Assembly (NCBI RefSeq): GCF_932526225.1
Contig: NC_064042.1
Coordinates: forward strand, 13,031,040-13,095,039
DNA length: 64,000 bases
Source of the DNA: Nematostella vectensis
Taxonomy: Eukaryota; Cnidaria; Anthozoa; Actiniaria; Edwardsiidae
Reading direction: 5' to 3'
The notes under the pieces are model-generated. The model worked only from the letters and a program-made list of their open reading frames with translations. It had not been told where the DNA came from and made no database searches. Below, piece after piece: positions 13,025 through 27,505 of the stretch. Numbering within the stretch: position 1 is the first letter of the stretch; every line of letters starts with the position of its first letter. A program made the translations under genes and the position numbers.

Positions 13025-13247
13025 GGCTGTCGGTAAAACAGCCGGAGCGAATCTAGGGATTCGCCTGAGTTTCGTTCTGAAGTTCGCTCCAAACTACCTG
13101 TTTCAAATTGATTTCCTTTGCGAATTACAACATGGAGAAGTCTATTTTTACTGCTATGTCTCTGGAATGAATTTCATTTGAACACCTGCATTGCTTCGCT
13201 CCTAATCCGACTCCGCACCCCGGAGAATCCCCATTTTACCGGCAGCC
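13025..13247. mobile_element. Probable MITE
   Basis: The left terminus GGCTGTCGGTAAAACAGCCG pairs with the right terminus CCCATTTTACCGGCAGCC. The arms beyond about 15 bp have diverged. Confidence 0.6.
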
Positions 13248-16200
13248 TTCTAGATGTCAATATTTAGGTGCTTATTTACAGTATATTACAAATGGGATGT
13301 TTTTATTTCCATTCAGTGAACATGGTATCCGGTAAAAATCATGTGTGAGCGTTAGAAAAGAGAAAGAAAATTTGGCTTTGACGTTTGTTTAGCATGGTCT
13401 AATAATTCTGTCTTACGGTTTCTTATAAATAGGTTTTAATAAAAACTGTATATCCTTAGTAGAGATAGATTCATCATTTCAGAAAAAGGATTCTATGACT
13501 GTGAGGCAATAAATTCTATTTGCTTTTTGGCGGCGTTACGAGCGTTAATACCAGGCGGGAGCTAAAAAAAAAAAAGTTAGAATCTCAAAAAATCATTATG
13601 GACGAGTTTTTGCTTTTTCTAATTTACCCTAAGCAATGTGTTATCCCAGCTAGATCATTTTTTAGCTTATTTTTTAGATTATTTTTTAGCCAACCATTTC
13701 CAATCAATTCTAATTATATTGATAAAGCAAGGAAGCCCAACCACACAGTAGCCAACACAAGGTCTGCTCAATTCTGCTAATTTCCCTTTCAATTTGCTTA
13801 CATCTTCGGAGTTTAAGATTGCAAAACGTGATGCACGGCTCAGAGAAGAAAATACACTGCCAAATAGAATACCACCAACCTTTTATTTATATACTTATAA
13901 GCTTTATTTCAGCGCTAGGAAACCAGCTAATTAAAAGGTATTATGACTAACATTTTCTAGATTAATAAGTGTAATGTCATTTAGTGGTGTGAACATGAAT
14001 AAATGATATTCTAATTAGAGCTTAGTCACGTTCGTGGTTTAACTTCCTCGTTTTGTATACACCGTTTAGAATTAATAAACGACTTAAACAGATGTGTTTT
14101 TTAATAAAAGTAACAAAGACTTCTTATTGAACGTGATCTAAAATATGTCTAGAACTTACCAAAAATATTTTATATTTTATATTTGAAATTTAGTAAAACA
14201 TAGAAAAGCCGAACCTATTTGCCATTACTTGATTTTATGGTACTAGTTTTGCATTTAGAAAATGAAAATAATGCCATTGTCATTGATGATATAAGGTTAA
14301 TTTGAGATGATAGTAACGTGTGTATACATTTTGATTGTCTCATACTATGTATTTCCCGTCATCGTTTGACGTTATGCTTTTTAATGATCCTTACTCATAT
14401 TCTCACGTTCCTTATATATGCAAATGTAATTTTTGCTTTACGAGATCAAACAGATTTTCAACTCTCCCCAACGAATGCCAAGGATATAGCTTTCATAATT
14501 CATATTATTAGTTAAAATGAAAACGGATTATTTCTCTTGTTGATAAAGATAGCAAAGCGAGGTTGTGTGTGTCTAAAAGCATTCACCATCTTCGTGGCTG
14601 CCCAGTAAATGATGTCGTCTGCGAGACAATGTGTCCTATCGCGCATGCGTGTTTTTTTTTTTTTTTTTTTTGCTAAAGACGCGGTTACTACTTTACGTTT
14701 TATCACAATTAAAGGAATTGCGCACATGGACGGGCAAGCCTGCAGCACAGCGAATATTATGACTTGTAAGTTGATTTTCACGACTCGTGCATTTGCCTTT
14801 TACTAAAGATCCAAAGGGTGTGTTTTTGACCTGGAAGATATTTGTCGATTACGTTGAAAACGTTCTGGATACAGGTCCTACATCTTAGCTTAGAGAGTCA
14901 CTGCCTGCCTTCATCTCTGACATCGAAGGAAACTGCAATCCGTTTTTCATTTTTAATTTGGTGAATGAGTAGAAGTATTTTGTTTTTTTAAAATAGTTAT
15001 TCCGAGATTTCTTCACATTATTTTTCTTCCAATGTTGAACAAAAAACTGAGAGACCAGAATACGGTTGCGTCTTAGACTACAGTGATAGATTGTAGGCTC
15101 AGTGTTTTTCCTTTATCAATCGTTCTAGCTCGTAAAGAACTATTGCATAAACATCGCAAATATTTCTGCGACATATAAATCGTCCCCACCCCTAAAGTTT
15201 AAAAATTCTAATCAGGCATTTTCTGACATAAATTACATTAACTAGAAATGTTACCTGATTTCTTTTAGAAGAAAACGAACTGTTAGTTGTATATAAAACT
15301 ACCCATGTGGAAAATATTTGAACCATTTTGATTGATGCTTTTAATAATATAAGAGTGGGCTTGTACGTCGTAATTATGGGTTTTTTCGCATTATAAAGAC
15401 ATCTTTGTCCACCTTCTCGCGTGAGTGTAGCTCTCTTTGGGGCCCCTAGTTATGACAAGTGATTGGCATATTTGCGTCGTTCTAAGCAAATTCTTTTCAA
15501 GAATTTTAGCGTCGCAGTTCATTCACATGGGAATCATGATGACGCAGATATAGGGTTCAAAGTACACCGTTCGCGCGCTCTGTCCAAACACACCAGTAAA
15601 CGAGAGTTTACACTATGGTTACTTGTACTAGCAGTGTTTAACATGCGTTTCGACCATTTCTTAAAAGAGAGGAAGTGAAAATACTTATGGTGTTGAATTT
15701 GGCTGATGCCATGATGCAGGTTTTAATCAATGGGAAGTTCATTAGAAAATATAAAATTCGATGCCTTTTTTAAATGAGGAAAATTGTATTTTAGAGTAAT
15801 TGTCATCAGAATGATTCAGTAGATGATCAGTTTGACTCGTTTCAAAGCGTAACGTACGTGATAGCACGGGGAGCGATTAGAATTCCAGACAGACGAGTTG
15901 TATAATTTATAAAAGACATTCTAGACAATAGGAAATGCAATGTCGAGCAGGTTAATTCGAATTTCTGTAGAAAAAAAAACTCAAAACGAAAGAACCAAAT
16001 TTCAGCACATAATATTTGCAGCAGTTTACCCTAGGAAAAATGTCGTGCGAATTGTAGATGCGAGAAATTTTGAAAGGCGTTAATGATGTTGGTTTTCAGA
16101 TGGAATACGCGTTGAGTATTTGTTATTAAACGGTTGATATCAACGTAAAATGGAATCCACCAGTCAATCGGCGTCACGACGCTAAGTCCTACCGTTTGAC

Positions 16201-17675
16201 ATAGCAGCACGTACTTACCCCGTATCCACCAGGGGACGGGAGGGATATTATGGATGCCTGTGACGTAACACCGGCTGTGATGACCTGGGGGTCACGCCAA
16301 ACCAGCATTTTTACTGAGAAAAATTTTTCCTTCTTAAAGTGGGAACACACAACTGGGGCTTGATTGCACCCGCGAAGTCCTATTGCGTGTCAAACACATA
16401 GACTACTTAGACGACAGATTCACAGACATAAAGGCTGTCATGTAAGAAGGTATTTATATCGTTTATTCTGGTTTTCTTGCTGAAATGCTTCCGACGTGCG
16501 ACCGCTCATGGACATACGACCGGCAAGCTCTTACCACTGTTTTAGTAGAATTATTCTTATCATATGGACAGGCATTTATACATTCTTTTTGTCACACGGA
16601 TCCATGAGACGATTCACGAGAGTTTATTTTGTGAGGTCGAAAATTTATGTAGGAGGGAAACCCTTGTGTTGAACGTATTGTTTAGGAGGTTTGTAGTACA
16701 AAGGTGGTCGTCTGCATTTTTAAACATTTTTGATAAGTACTATAAGAGACTCTATTGTATTTGTACTGTGCACGTTTCGTGACACATCAGCTGGATGCAT
16801 AGATATTTCCATATTGTCTTTTTATTAACGAATCTCTGCCGTTACTGCCTGTCACTGTCTCAGCCTTTACTGGTTATTAAGAAAACTCCTCAAACCACGC
16901 TACAGTCATATGTCTAACAACTGCTCGTAATAATATAGTCATTTATTTCTATTTAGTTGTTATCTAAATTACAAATTACTACTTGAGGTCCAAATAACAT
17001 CAAGCGTGAACACAAGCAAGGACCAAAAATTCCGTGCTTCCCCTCCTTACACCTTCAGTGAAAAATGCATGTTTTTATATTCATTTCCTGATCGTTTCTG
17101 TCGCTTTTAAAAGAGCAGCAGTTATTATGACATACGATTTCTCTACGTGCTGTTTTGAGATCTTTACTAAGGCTGGTTTATGCCTTGTGCCCCGGTCATT
17201 CCCGGATATTATGTCTGGCTAAGTGGAGCAGTTATTAAACGCTTCGTCAAACGCGTATTGCGGCTTTAGGTAAAAGAAACAAGTTTTCAACAAATGCGCC
17301 GTGGGTTGTTGGCTTAAAGAGCATTAGCAAAAAAAAAATCTTTATAAAAGATTGCTTCTGGATGAGAGAAAGATTAACAAGAGTTGTGCTTTTTTTGCTG
17401 CAAAGGGGATCTTTTTTTTTAGATTTAACGATAATAACTTACTGACAAGTTCTGACAAGTATGCAAGCAACAAGATTTTTTTATATAACTCAAATTTATA
17501 TAATATGAGTGTAAACAAGTGAGCATATGGGATGGCGTAAGGGAGATCAACAACGTTTTTATCAAATATTATCCCTTAATGACTATTTCTGCTGAACATC
17601 TCTGTCGATTATTTTATAGTTTTCCGATCTCTATCGCACAATTATATAAAAACGGTATTTCAAACGCCATGCCCT
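13248..17675. other. Presumed intron, no recognised gene
   Basis: AT-rich sequence. The longest frames are under 95 codons and none has a domain, a splice-site pair or unusual base use. A T-run sits at 14651-14670. Confidence 0.4.
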
Positions 17676-18240
17676 TGGCGGATCTAGGATTTAGAAAAGG
17701 GTGATGACCTTTTTGACAGTTTGTCGTGATTATTTTTTTCAAGATTTTAATAAATATATATTTCATGTTACAAATTGTTCTACAAAATTTCGAGAATACT
17801 TTTATTTTCCCTGTTGTGAAAAAGTTTTGAATTACAGAGAACCAAAAGCATAACAGCTCCTCTTCCTACGGACTTTACGGGAGGAATACTTGGAAAAGAA
17901 GATAACGCCATCCGTCATGGTTGAGTTACCATAAAAGGCCTTCAGACCTCCATCCTGTCGATCGATACTTTTTCCGGGGGGGGGGGGGAGAGGGGGGGGA
18001 GGGATGAGTTCTCTGATAGAAATCTGAACAACCCCAAAAGAACAAAAAGGGATTTTATATGCCTTTGCAGTATCTTCGCGGGACGTATTGCCGGATTTGG
18101 CTACGTACCAGAGTGATATAGCTTATGCTTTATAGTTTTGTCTATAAATAGCACGTCCATTGATAACCGAAAAGGGGAAATTCGGCCGTTGTGGGGGGCG
18201 CGTTCGCAACCCCTGCACCCCCCTTGGTATGGGCCTGACT
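17676..18240 (+). mobile_element. Dispersed non-autonomous element, family B, fuller copy
   Basis: The segment from GAGTTCTCTGATAGAAATCT to TTGGTATGGGCCTGACT is a diverged direct copy of 49200-49458. Both include AGAACAAAAAGGG, ATGCCTTTGCAGTATCT, CAGAGTGATATAGCTTATG and AAATAGCACG. This copy extends about 330 bp further left and begins TTGGCGGATCTAGG. No coding region is present. Confidence 0.75.
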
Positions 18241-19883
18241 TTTATTATGTATCCTATCGTGCAATCTTCCAGTTTTCACTTTCTTTTTTCGGGTGCAATT
18301 GCATCAATCACAACACAATTTTGAAGAACTAATTCTGCCGGCGAGTTGTCAAAAAACTTGAAAAGCTCATGGTAAGAATTCAACCTATTGCGTACTATAT
18401 TGCAGGCGTGGCAAATGACTAAGTCGGTGAATGGACAGATTCGGTTTTCTTGTCCACTCTACTATTTGCGATGAATTTGCCGGTTGCGCTCCGTCTAGCG
18501 CATGGTAGTATATACGAGTGCATATGTTTTTAGAGGAAGTTGGCAAAATATTATCGGGATTTTTGGTACTTGTTTTTTCCGTATTATGAAATATCTATAT
18601 TCCATATTAGGGTTTCGTGTAAAACACTCGCCGATGCGAAAAAGAGGAGGTGTAGTCGAGAAAGCAGGAAACAGTCTTTATTAGAAAATGTTCGTAAAAA
18701 CAGTCAACAGAGCTTACATGATCTTACTAGTAAACAGAGCCCGATATCTTTAAAAAAAAACGACAACGATTTCTTGTATTCGCGATGAGTGACGCCCAAT
18801 AAAAATATACTAGGGATAAACTCTATAAAATAGAGTGTTTCAAGTTTTCATTAAAAATATCAGAACAGGACAAGAAAGTAATGCACTTAAAACTTATGCT
18901 TTTACGATAAAATATTACTTAAAGAAAATACGGACTTTCAATTTATAATAATTTTTAATTATCTCGGGCGGGGTCACTCTTCCAAAGTCCCAGAAAAAAA
19001 GATAACGGCTTGGAAATAAGAATAATTACAAACGACAAGCAATCGTTTTGAAAAGAAGAACTACTGCAAAAATAGCGCAAGAAACAAGTATGACAAAAGA
19101 AACCTCCTCTCGTGCCCATGCCCCCGATGTCTAAAATCTCGAAACGAGGCTAGCGTTAGACGTGACACGATACAATCGCAATATGAGGGAAAATCGAACC
19201 CAAAGCCCCCAAATCTTTAAAAGTCGTTAAATATACAAAAAGCATTTTGATATTGACCAAAGAAGCTTTTGATATTAACCGAGGTAAGTAGATATCTATT
19301 TTACGATTACAGTGGTGTGTTTAATCACAATTTTCTTAGTAAGAACTTTCTAAACTGATATGTGGGAGTCTGTGGCTACAAAGCGACATAGACCTAACAC
19401 TGACAGCTGGAAAGGACACGGGTTTTGTCTTTTTTGTTAGCATAATATTCCAGAGTACTTTGTATAAATCTGTTGGAATTCGACATGAAGTAAGCCAGAT
19501 AAATTCTGCGAGGGAAAACGTGATTCACAATGCAATAAGGAATATCCTTCTCCATTGTTCGAAATTCTAAAAAAAAGCCGTATTATTTACGTAGGCGTGG
19601 TCGATTTGAAGCACTCGCATTTTCGAAAAATTTATCAAATATTGAGCTATTTTTATATTTTTCCATTATGTTTTTCTTTTTCCGCGTCTAAGATAGTGGC
19701 CTCGTGCAAACTCTAGGTATTCTCTCTCCCCCCCCCCCCCCCCTCCCCTTCCCACGTTAAAAAGAAATTTCATGAAGGAAAGCTTCGTTCTTTCTCTAAA
19801 AGGTTTATCTTATCATTACCGTGCAAGGTAATCTTGCTACCAAAACCCGGGTGTGTTCCGCACGGAAAGTACATATTAATGTT
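18241..19883. other. Presumed intron, no recognised gene
   Basis: AT-rich DNA with a C-run near 19730. No supportable exon or repeat beyond this. Confidence 0.4.
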
Positions 19884-20051
19884 GGTTCTTACTTGGACGT
19901 AAACGCAAACGCAGAGCGCCTAATTTTCCGATTCTCACTGGAACACAAGCGCAAGAGAACACAACTGCTTGATTTTCTTGCGCTTGTGTTTAACGATTCT
20001 CACTTGTGATCTGCTTCCGTTTTCGCTTACACTTGCGTCCTAGTGAGAACC
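19884..20051. mobile_element. MITE family A, copy 2 (longer)
   Basis: The left end GGTTCTTACTTGGACG pairs with the right end ACTTGCGTCCTAGTGAGAACC. The interior matches the copy at 12255-12368 (TTTTCCGATTCTCACTGGAA, CTGCTTGATTTTCTTGCG). Confidence 0.85.
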
Positions 20052-20061
20052 GGCCTTTAAG

Positions 20062-20146
20062 ATGGAAGCGCAGGTCACAGCTGTTTCGCAGCTATTAAAC
20101 TCTCCTCTCGATCTTCATTGTCGTTTCTTTCCTTATAGTTTAATTG
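20062..20146 (+). CDS. Weak candidate for another alternative first exon (1c)
   Basis: ATG at 20062 opens 28 codons (MEAQVTAVSQLLNSPLDLHC and eight more) and stops at a good donor, TTG|GTAAGC, with one base carried over. This is the phase required by exon 34158. The frame starts 10 bp after a MITE, so the sequence upstream would have to be a young promoter. It may equally be chance. Confidence 0.2.
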
Positions 20147-21979
20147 GTAAGCTCGAAAAAGTTAGTTAAAGAAAAATAGTTCCAATGGGAAAAAGGCTCT
20201 CTCAAGCGATGTGTTATACACGATAGACGGGTGATGAGCAAACGAGTCTGCGAACACATAGATATCACAGGTTTAGTGATTCTTTTATGAAAAGATTTTG
20301 GCGGTCAAGAGGGAAGAGGGGGGGGGTGGGGTACAAGCGCCTTGGTGCCACCGCAGCTGGTGATCTATATGTCTCTCCCGATGCGTTGCATGCTTGCGCA
20401 ATTTAGGTATTATGCAAATGCCTGATATTAGATGCTTTTTTCGTTCCTGTGGCTAAGCGGAGGTCACGTCCCCAGATGATGGCTTGATTAATCACTTCCA
20501 CTTTCTAACTTATTCGCGTCACGAAACAACCTGCAGCATAACCATCGGACAGAACACATTACGAGTCAGTTACTGGGAGATAAAAAAGGGGATATTAGAG
20601 ACATTGAAGATGATATAGAAATCTAAAGAAAAAAATTCATTAGAACTTTGAGCAGCCCACGGCCAAAAATCGTGCACCACGATTATAGGTAATAGCTCAA
20701 AGACACATAACAAAAAAAATATATATTCTACATTGGAGAAAATCCTAAAATCTTAAATTGTTTGCAATATGATATATATGCCCCTTCACATCCTTTTAGC
20801 AAATCCTGGAGACTCGGCGTGAATTTGAAACTGTACGGTTCACTCGACATTAAAGGATTAAGTAAAACCTAGCCAAAAAATCCGACATGAATCTGGGGTT
20901 CGCTTGGTTATCCGCCTGGTATATTGAAGGAATCGTACTGGGGTTTTTTCGACCCTGTTAGTTGTTTAAGGTACATGTCTTAAAAAACAGAAGCCCATAG
21001 TAAAATGGTTTCTTTTAAGATTCCTGTACGCAAACTGTGTAGGATAATGCAATTACACCGACTAAAATTAATGGTAGAGATAACTCCTGAAAAAATGGTC
21101 GAAAATGGTTAAATGATTTTTATTAAATAATTCTAGAAACATTGTTTTTATTTTTTTATATTAATGAAGTAGAAATATTCAACATATGTTCTAGTGCGCC
21201 GCTTAAGTTCAATAAATAAAAGACGGCTTGATACTAATATTACTTCAGATCTCGATTTCTGTGACAATAATATAACTAGTGGTTACCCGTGAAATATTCA
21301 CGAAAAAGCAATTCTTTGTTGTACAAAACTTTTTAAGGTATATTTCAATCCTTCAATGTATTGGCTTCCTAGTGCTTTAGGGGAATATTATGCGTCGTCG
21401 TAAACATTAAATAAACAAATGCATCCCTTTTGAGTCCCCAATAATATATTTATCTCATATTTAATTTACCTCATAAAAATGTGAAAAGGCGCTTTCTATA
21501 AAATACCGCCCATATTTCAGTATTCCACCTTTTCCTATATCCGTTTTGGGAGCCCTGTGTATGATGTTTTTGGCGGGAATCGGGCAAATTCAAACCATTC
21601 AAATTTCGCACGTTCATGTGTTGGGTTTTGGGAGTGGAGTGAGTTTGAGAGTGGATCGTGAATCATCGCTTCTTTGGCTTTTTTGGTCTTAGTGTGTTAT
21701 TTGGTGTTCGATTCCATACTTTTTAAAGAAATTCGATGTGACATAAAAGGTATGTGGGTCTGAAAACACAAAATGACGGCCTACTATTTGTAATGAACAA
21801 ACCTTTTGCTTTTGTAAAAAAAATCAAAGAGTACTTCTTATATCGAGATTGATCTGATGTAATAAGAAGTGTTGTGCACCATCTCGATCTGATTGAATAA
21901 GCGTTTATGCACCGTCCTTTTATGGATCGAAATGAAGTTGTTCAAAAGTCAAATGTCTTGCAGTTGTAGATAAAAGGCC

Positions 21980-22038
21980 TTTCTTCCGTTTTCTTGTTTG
22001 CGTTTCTTCCGTTTTCTTGTTTGCGTTTTCTTGTTTAT
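21980..22038. repeat. 23-bp tandem repeat, about 2.5 copies
   Basis: TTTCTTCCGTTTTCTTGTTT followed by GCG is repeated head to tail, with a partial third copy. Confidence 0.85.
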
Positions 22039-24609
22039 ATTATGCGCGATGGAGCTAAAGAAACTACTTTCTTTTCGAGGTAGAAATAATGCTTTTCTAA
22101 TAAACTATAAAAAGAAGCTACGGCAAGTATCCGAATTCTTTTTCAGATTTGATTTTCCGCGCGCTCGAAGGTTTGTTTACACATCTTCCGAAATTGTCTA
22201 GAATAGGATTTCTCCTCTACTATGATTTTTTAGGAGATAGACTTATTACTGTATACTTTTAAAGTGTGTTTTTGTTGAGAGACACGGATGTCTGAAGGTC
22301 ATTAGTCCTTTTTGCTGCGGGAAATCTTGAAAATGGCGCCTTTGCATGTGTGATCCTCTCGCTTACAAAAACGGTATAACCTTGAAATAAAAACCATTTT
22401 GCACACCTCCTCTCCGGCAATATGTGGAAATGGCGTGGTTTCGGATTTTTCTAGCTCAGCCATTTTTTTCGTAAAAGGTGGTCCATTTCCATTTCTTAGT
22501 GTATTATATAATAGTATAGATATTGCACTCGTGCCAGTGCGTCATAAATCTAAGACTAAGTGGATGTTTTGGCTGCTCACGGAATGACACAAAAGTTCTT
22601 AGCTTTCGTGTCATCTGATGTGTTTCCAATAAATATTCTGATTTTTTCTTAAATTATAGTCGTTCTTCCACGAAATTTAACCGGTCACACCCTTCAATTC
22701 ACACGTCAGTTTTTCATATTTTTTAATGCAGTGAGGGTAACGAAATTCAGGGCTTTAACGCCTGGTATTTTCATGTAAACGTTTTTTTTTCTTGGAAAAC
22801 ATTCACAATTATAACCTTGTCTTTGAAATAAAGTTAAGAAGACGACATTGGTTGGTGTGGGGGTTTCAAAACCCAAATTCACTCTAAAATTTCATTGAGT
22901 ATTTGTTGTTTTTCATTAAATTTATGTCGGTCATGTCTTTGCGATTTTAACAGAGATCGCTTCAAGTAAACTTATTGATCATTTGACCAAACTCGCCATC
23001 CAAGCACTGTTAATTCCCCATTCATAATTTATATTAAGATCTCAGCAGATGCCAACTAGCATGTTATATCCTCTCTTAGAGGGCTTATCGTTTCAAATTA
23101 TATCGACCACCTTTGATAACAGAATCACGGAATTAAATATTTGATGATTCTCATTTTTTTTTAAATGAAAGATAGTCACCGACGATCTTACTTTATAACG
23201 TATATGTAACTTAATCAATCATTAATTTTGACAAAACCTTCTAGAAGAACGAGTCGAATGGGAATAGCGATGTGGAGGAACATAGACTGATAATTTTGCC
23301 CGAGGTATATTTTTTGCAGATTTCGCAATTTGGCGAGTTTATTATTTTATTGGGGGCGTTTGGTATATTACATTCCCTCTTTTTTAATCAATAACCCCTT
23401 GAATTGTTACACGCCAAAAAACTAATCAACAAGCCTATACGACATAATTGAATTTTATAGAATTCTTCCGCGTTGATTTGTGAAGGTGTTTGTGGTTTCG
23501 AATTTATTTGCGATACCGTCTGTTTCCTTCGTACATTAGGGCCTCAGTGTTTCATGCGCACTAATAAGTACCGTAAAGAATCTATTTTCTATGAATTGCT
23601 GTATTAAAATGGTTTTTCTTAGAAGGTTTAATTCCGTGATCTCAAACCCCATTCTCTTTTAAAAGAGATAAGCCCCCTTGAACGATAAAAGACATTTACA
23701 GCATATTTTTCATAAGAACGTGTAATTTTAAGTTGAGGCTGGTTCAATTTTTGCAGCTATCTGATCCTCTACATGTTCTTAGAATTAGGTAAAATCAAGC
23801 CTGGGTGTTCCTATAACACAGTTTCTTATAAAAAGAGCGTATACAATTTAGAGGGTTCTACTTGTATTTGACAGCACTTCACGGGAGAGCATGCGAGCAT
23901 GCTATCGTTTTTATTCATGATGAAAAATTGTAAAAAGAAAACTAGGCGTAAGATTGCCTTTTGACCCTTCCACCCTATTTTGTGCTATCCTGCTCGGGAC
24001 CGAGGGTATGATCGCAAATCCAAAATGGCGGCCGATGGTTCGACATCAACCACTTCCTGGTAGCAGGCATATGCTTGATAACTTTTTTTTTTATAATAGC
24101 TTCAGTTTTTCTTCGTCCGTCCATGACGTGACTGCACGTCCGAGAAGATATTCTAGGAGCTCTTGGTGTGAAAGTCGCAATATTTGCTGTGTCTTTTCTT
24201 GTCAGACGGATTATTTTTAGCGAGTTCTCTGGGCTTGCCAAGACGGTAAACGGAGCGCACGTGATGTTTGGGTTAAACACACGCGTCAGGTTTGAAATTC
24301 TGGAAATGCTCCAAACTATCAAGTCACCCTTCTGAAAGATTTGCTTCTAAAAAGACTCCAAAACGATTTTTTATCGGGTTGCCTGCAGAATTTAAACTTG
24401 AACATGCAGGAATCGTTTATTTTTTCTGTCAGCTTCAATGTGCGAGAAACATTGAAGTGGTTCTCAAGAGCTTGATAATATCGGAATAACATATCTGCTT
24501 CTGCTGAGTGAGAGACGAGTGCGGCAGACAAATTTATTTTTCCCTACACTAACTGGTTGATAGGCTCTATATGACTTTGGGCGTTCAATAGCGTTTTGTG
24601 GCGTTGCGA

Positions 24610-24643
24610 AGCTAGAATATAAATAAAGCTAGAATATAAATAA
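24610..24643. repeat. 17-bp tandem duplication
   Basis: AGCTAGAATATAAATAA occurs twice in direct succession. Confidence 0.9.
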
Positions 24644-27442
24644 ATCACACAGAGACAGTATGAAAAAGGTAGGCATAATATATTTCAAAACGAAATTTGA
24701 AGTAACCTTCGAGCAATTTATCGAGTAAACACAGTGTTAGGATAGCACGTGCAATATCCATTGAGCTTGGGAGCCCAAGGCACAATGTTAAGAGAAAGAA
24801 AATTTTGAACAGTTTGGCAACCTTTGTGAGAAAGATCTCTATTTTTTTTCTCGTAACAGGAACAAATGATTAGCCTCTCCCTAATATGTGCAGATTTCTA
24901 CACGTACGTGTGCACCTGAAAGCGGAAAAAGCACCAGACGTGCCCGAGCATAAAAAAGACGTAAGCTTAAAATACACCGAGGTTTATACGGGATACTTCT
25001 CAAACGTGCGTTTTTATTTAGAACACTCCGGGTCCAGCTTTGACAAGTTTAGGTCAAAAACCTTCCGCCAGCGTTTCGGTTTTCTATTGCTTTCCATGCT
25101 GTGTCAGCGACAGAAGGTTGAGGTGAAGGGGGGGGGGGGGGGGATAATCATGTCCTTTCGGTTTTCATTTTTGGTATCCCCTGCTGTGCGGTAAGCACCT
25201 TTAAAGGCACGTTCGAAAGGAACTCTCGTTAGCTTATCTAGAGCAACTGCTAGTTTTACACACTTGGGAAAGCTTAGTATATCATTGCTTCCAAATTGCT
25301 ATCCTTCCCAGAATGCCTTACGCTCATGTTGTCTTTATAACCTGCCCTGAATATACCACATAAAGATACAATTTCAAAAAGTTTAAATACTTCTTTTATT
25401 ATGTATGTGAATGCACAAGGTACATTGGTACATATAGACACAATAGCCACCTAAGAATTTGACAAAGGTTTTGACTCCGGCCTTGCCGTCAAGAATTACT
25501 GCCAAGTAGTGTAATGCAACATTGAGCATGAGAGCTGGATTCAACGAACGTGATATTGGTATATATTTATAGAAATGCTAGAATTTTCAACATCCTCTCC
25601 GAATAAGGATTGAATTGTCCCGTTAGTTGCCCAATAGGCAATCTGCTGTTTTGTAGCCATGAGATTTGCATATACAGGAAGTTAACGTCTGGGCAAGTTA
25701 ATGATACGGAAAACTAATTATTTCATCCGCATGCTTTTCTCGGTTGAGATAAATAACCTCGAAACAGACATGAAGACTGTCATAGCCGTTGTTTTTGTTT
25801 ATTTTTGGTTGCATTTCGCACGTGCTTTTATTTGAATGCGTCTTTGCGGTATGGCAAAGTGTTTGGAATGGCGTCTAGTATGTGATACTCCGACAAGTAA
25901 AGGACACATCTTTGACAATGAACCGGATAATCGACCACAGACTCCCGAGATTTTCAAAATTGTAAGGCAGATCGGGACCTTTTTACTCACTGATTAGCTC
26001 AAAGATCTCACGTCCTGTCATACCAATTAGAACAATTATATATTAACCTGAGTTTTAACGTATTTTTCATATAAAGTAGATAGACTTTTCGTGCTAGAAT
26101 TATTTTTAATAAAGGTTTTTTTCATCTCTAAAACCCCAACATCTCAAAACAGCGATTCTCCTTAGTTTAATATCAGCTTCTAAATATTAATATAAACAGA
26201 ATTTCAATTTCAGATTATTGTATTCTATATTATCATCTTTTTTATTTTATATTATTATAGTAAAGATATTCTTAATCCTTTATTAAAATGGAAGTCAGCC
26301 CTTCATTGTAAAAGATAGTAGGTTTCTACCTAGGTTCCAAGTCTTCCAGCAAACCGATGGCACGAGGGTGATAAAATAGCAGCTAAAAGAGATTCCTTTA
26401 AAAAAATCTGTTTGATCGCGTGAATCTAGTTTTGACGAGGTCGCGTTCCGTGTATCCTTGAGTGGATAGCAACATGATTGATAGCCAAGTAAAGATGAGA
26501 TGATGTTACGTCTTTTCCTGGCACGAAACAAAGTGACTACTGGTAAAGAGTCGTCAACAAAAACTGATCATCAGTCACTCTCACTTATGAACTCTAAGTT
26601 GATGTCGATAAGGGAAAGTTTGTACCGTATGAATGCCCTTATCACTTGTCTTGGACGATATAGAATGAGGAGACTTAAGAGTCTGCGTTGCGTAGTGGCT
26701 ACTTCATTCACCAAGAAACTTTAATCAACCTATTTATCTTATACAATTCATTTCACTACCACAATATTATCAACAATACATTTTCTAAATAGTTTTTAAG
26801 GGAGAGAAAACAATAACTATAACTTTAAAGTTACTATATTTTTTGTTGTTTTTATTCAATACTTTTCAATACTCACGATTAGTTTTGATGTCTTTAAACA
26901 CCAAAAAATGTACTCTTTTACTCGGTTAACGATTCTTCCTTGCCACTTGTCATCGTTTTAACAGCTTTAAGTTTGTGTCTAAAAAAATTGACTAAATCTC
27001 GCTTGTGAAGCACCACGTGACACGAGCAGGTGAAGAATGCGTTAATATGAGCAAGTGGACGTGAGAAAGCATTTGCGACAAGTATAACATCATTTAACGA
27101 ATAGAAACCGAAATTTCCCGGGTCGTTTAGATAGCATAGTCACGACAATTTGAAATCGTGACCACAAAAACTCCCGCTTCTTTCATTTATATCCGCGCTC
27201 TGGGGAAATATAGCCTTTTTAATTGATTTTTGATTTAGGATTATGGTTTTGGTAAATAGTGGTAATTCACTTTTTGTGGTATTATAAGTTTTGCTTTATT
27301 AAAAGGAGCTGATAACTCGGTCACGATATATATATATATATCAAAAAGCCCAAACTGTCGCCATCTCGTACCAGGACAATGAATACAATACACCAAAAAC
27401 TGGAAATCGACTCTGCCAAATTTTCGTCTTCAATAAGACTTC

Positions 27443-27505
27443 TTCAGGGCAGACTCAGTCTTCAGTTCTTCAGTCTTCTTCTTCTCAGACTTCAGTCTGC
27501 CCTGG
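27443..27505. repeat. Imperfect inverted repeat (hairpin)
   Basis: TTCAGGGCAGACTCAGTCTTC is mirrored by CAGACTTCAGTCTGCCCTGG around a CTTCTTCTT loop. It could be a small foldback element. No polymerase III or terminator context was seen. Confidence 0.6.

Noticed and set aside
24010-24060. ATGGCGGCCGATGG start in a CpG-richer patch as a further first exon
   Set aside because: The only nearby donor (TG|GTAGCA) leaves two carried bases, which would break the frame of exon 34158.
24886-25194. 102-codon + frame
   Set aside because: Ends in a poly-G run; no domain or splice sites.
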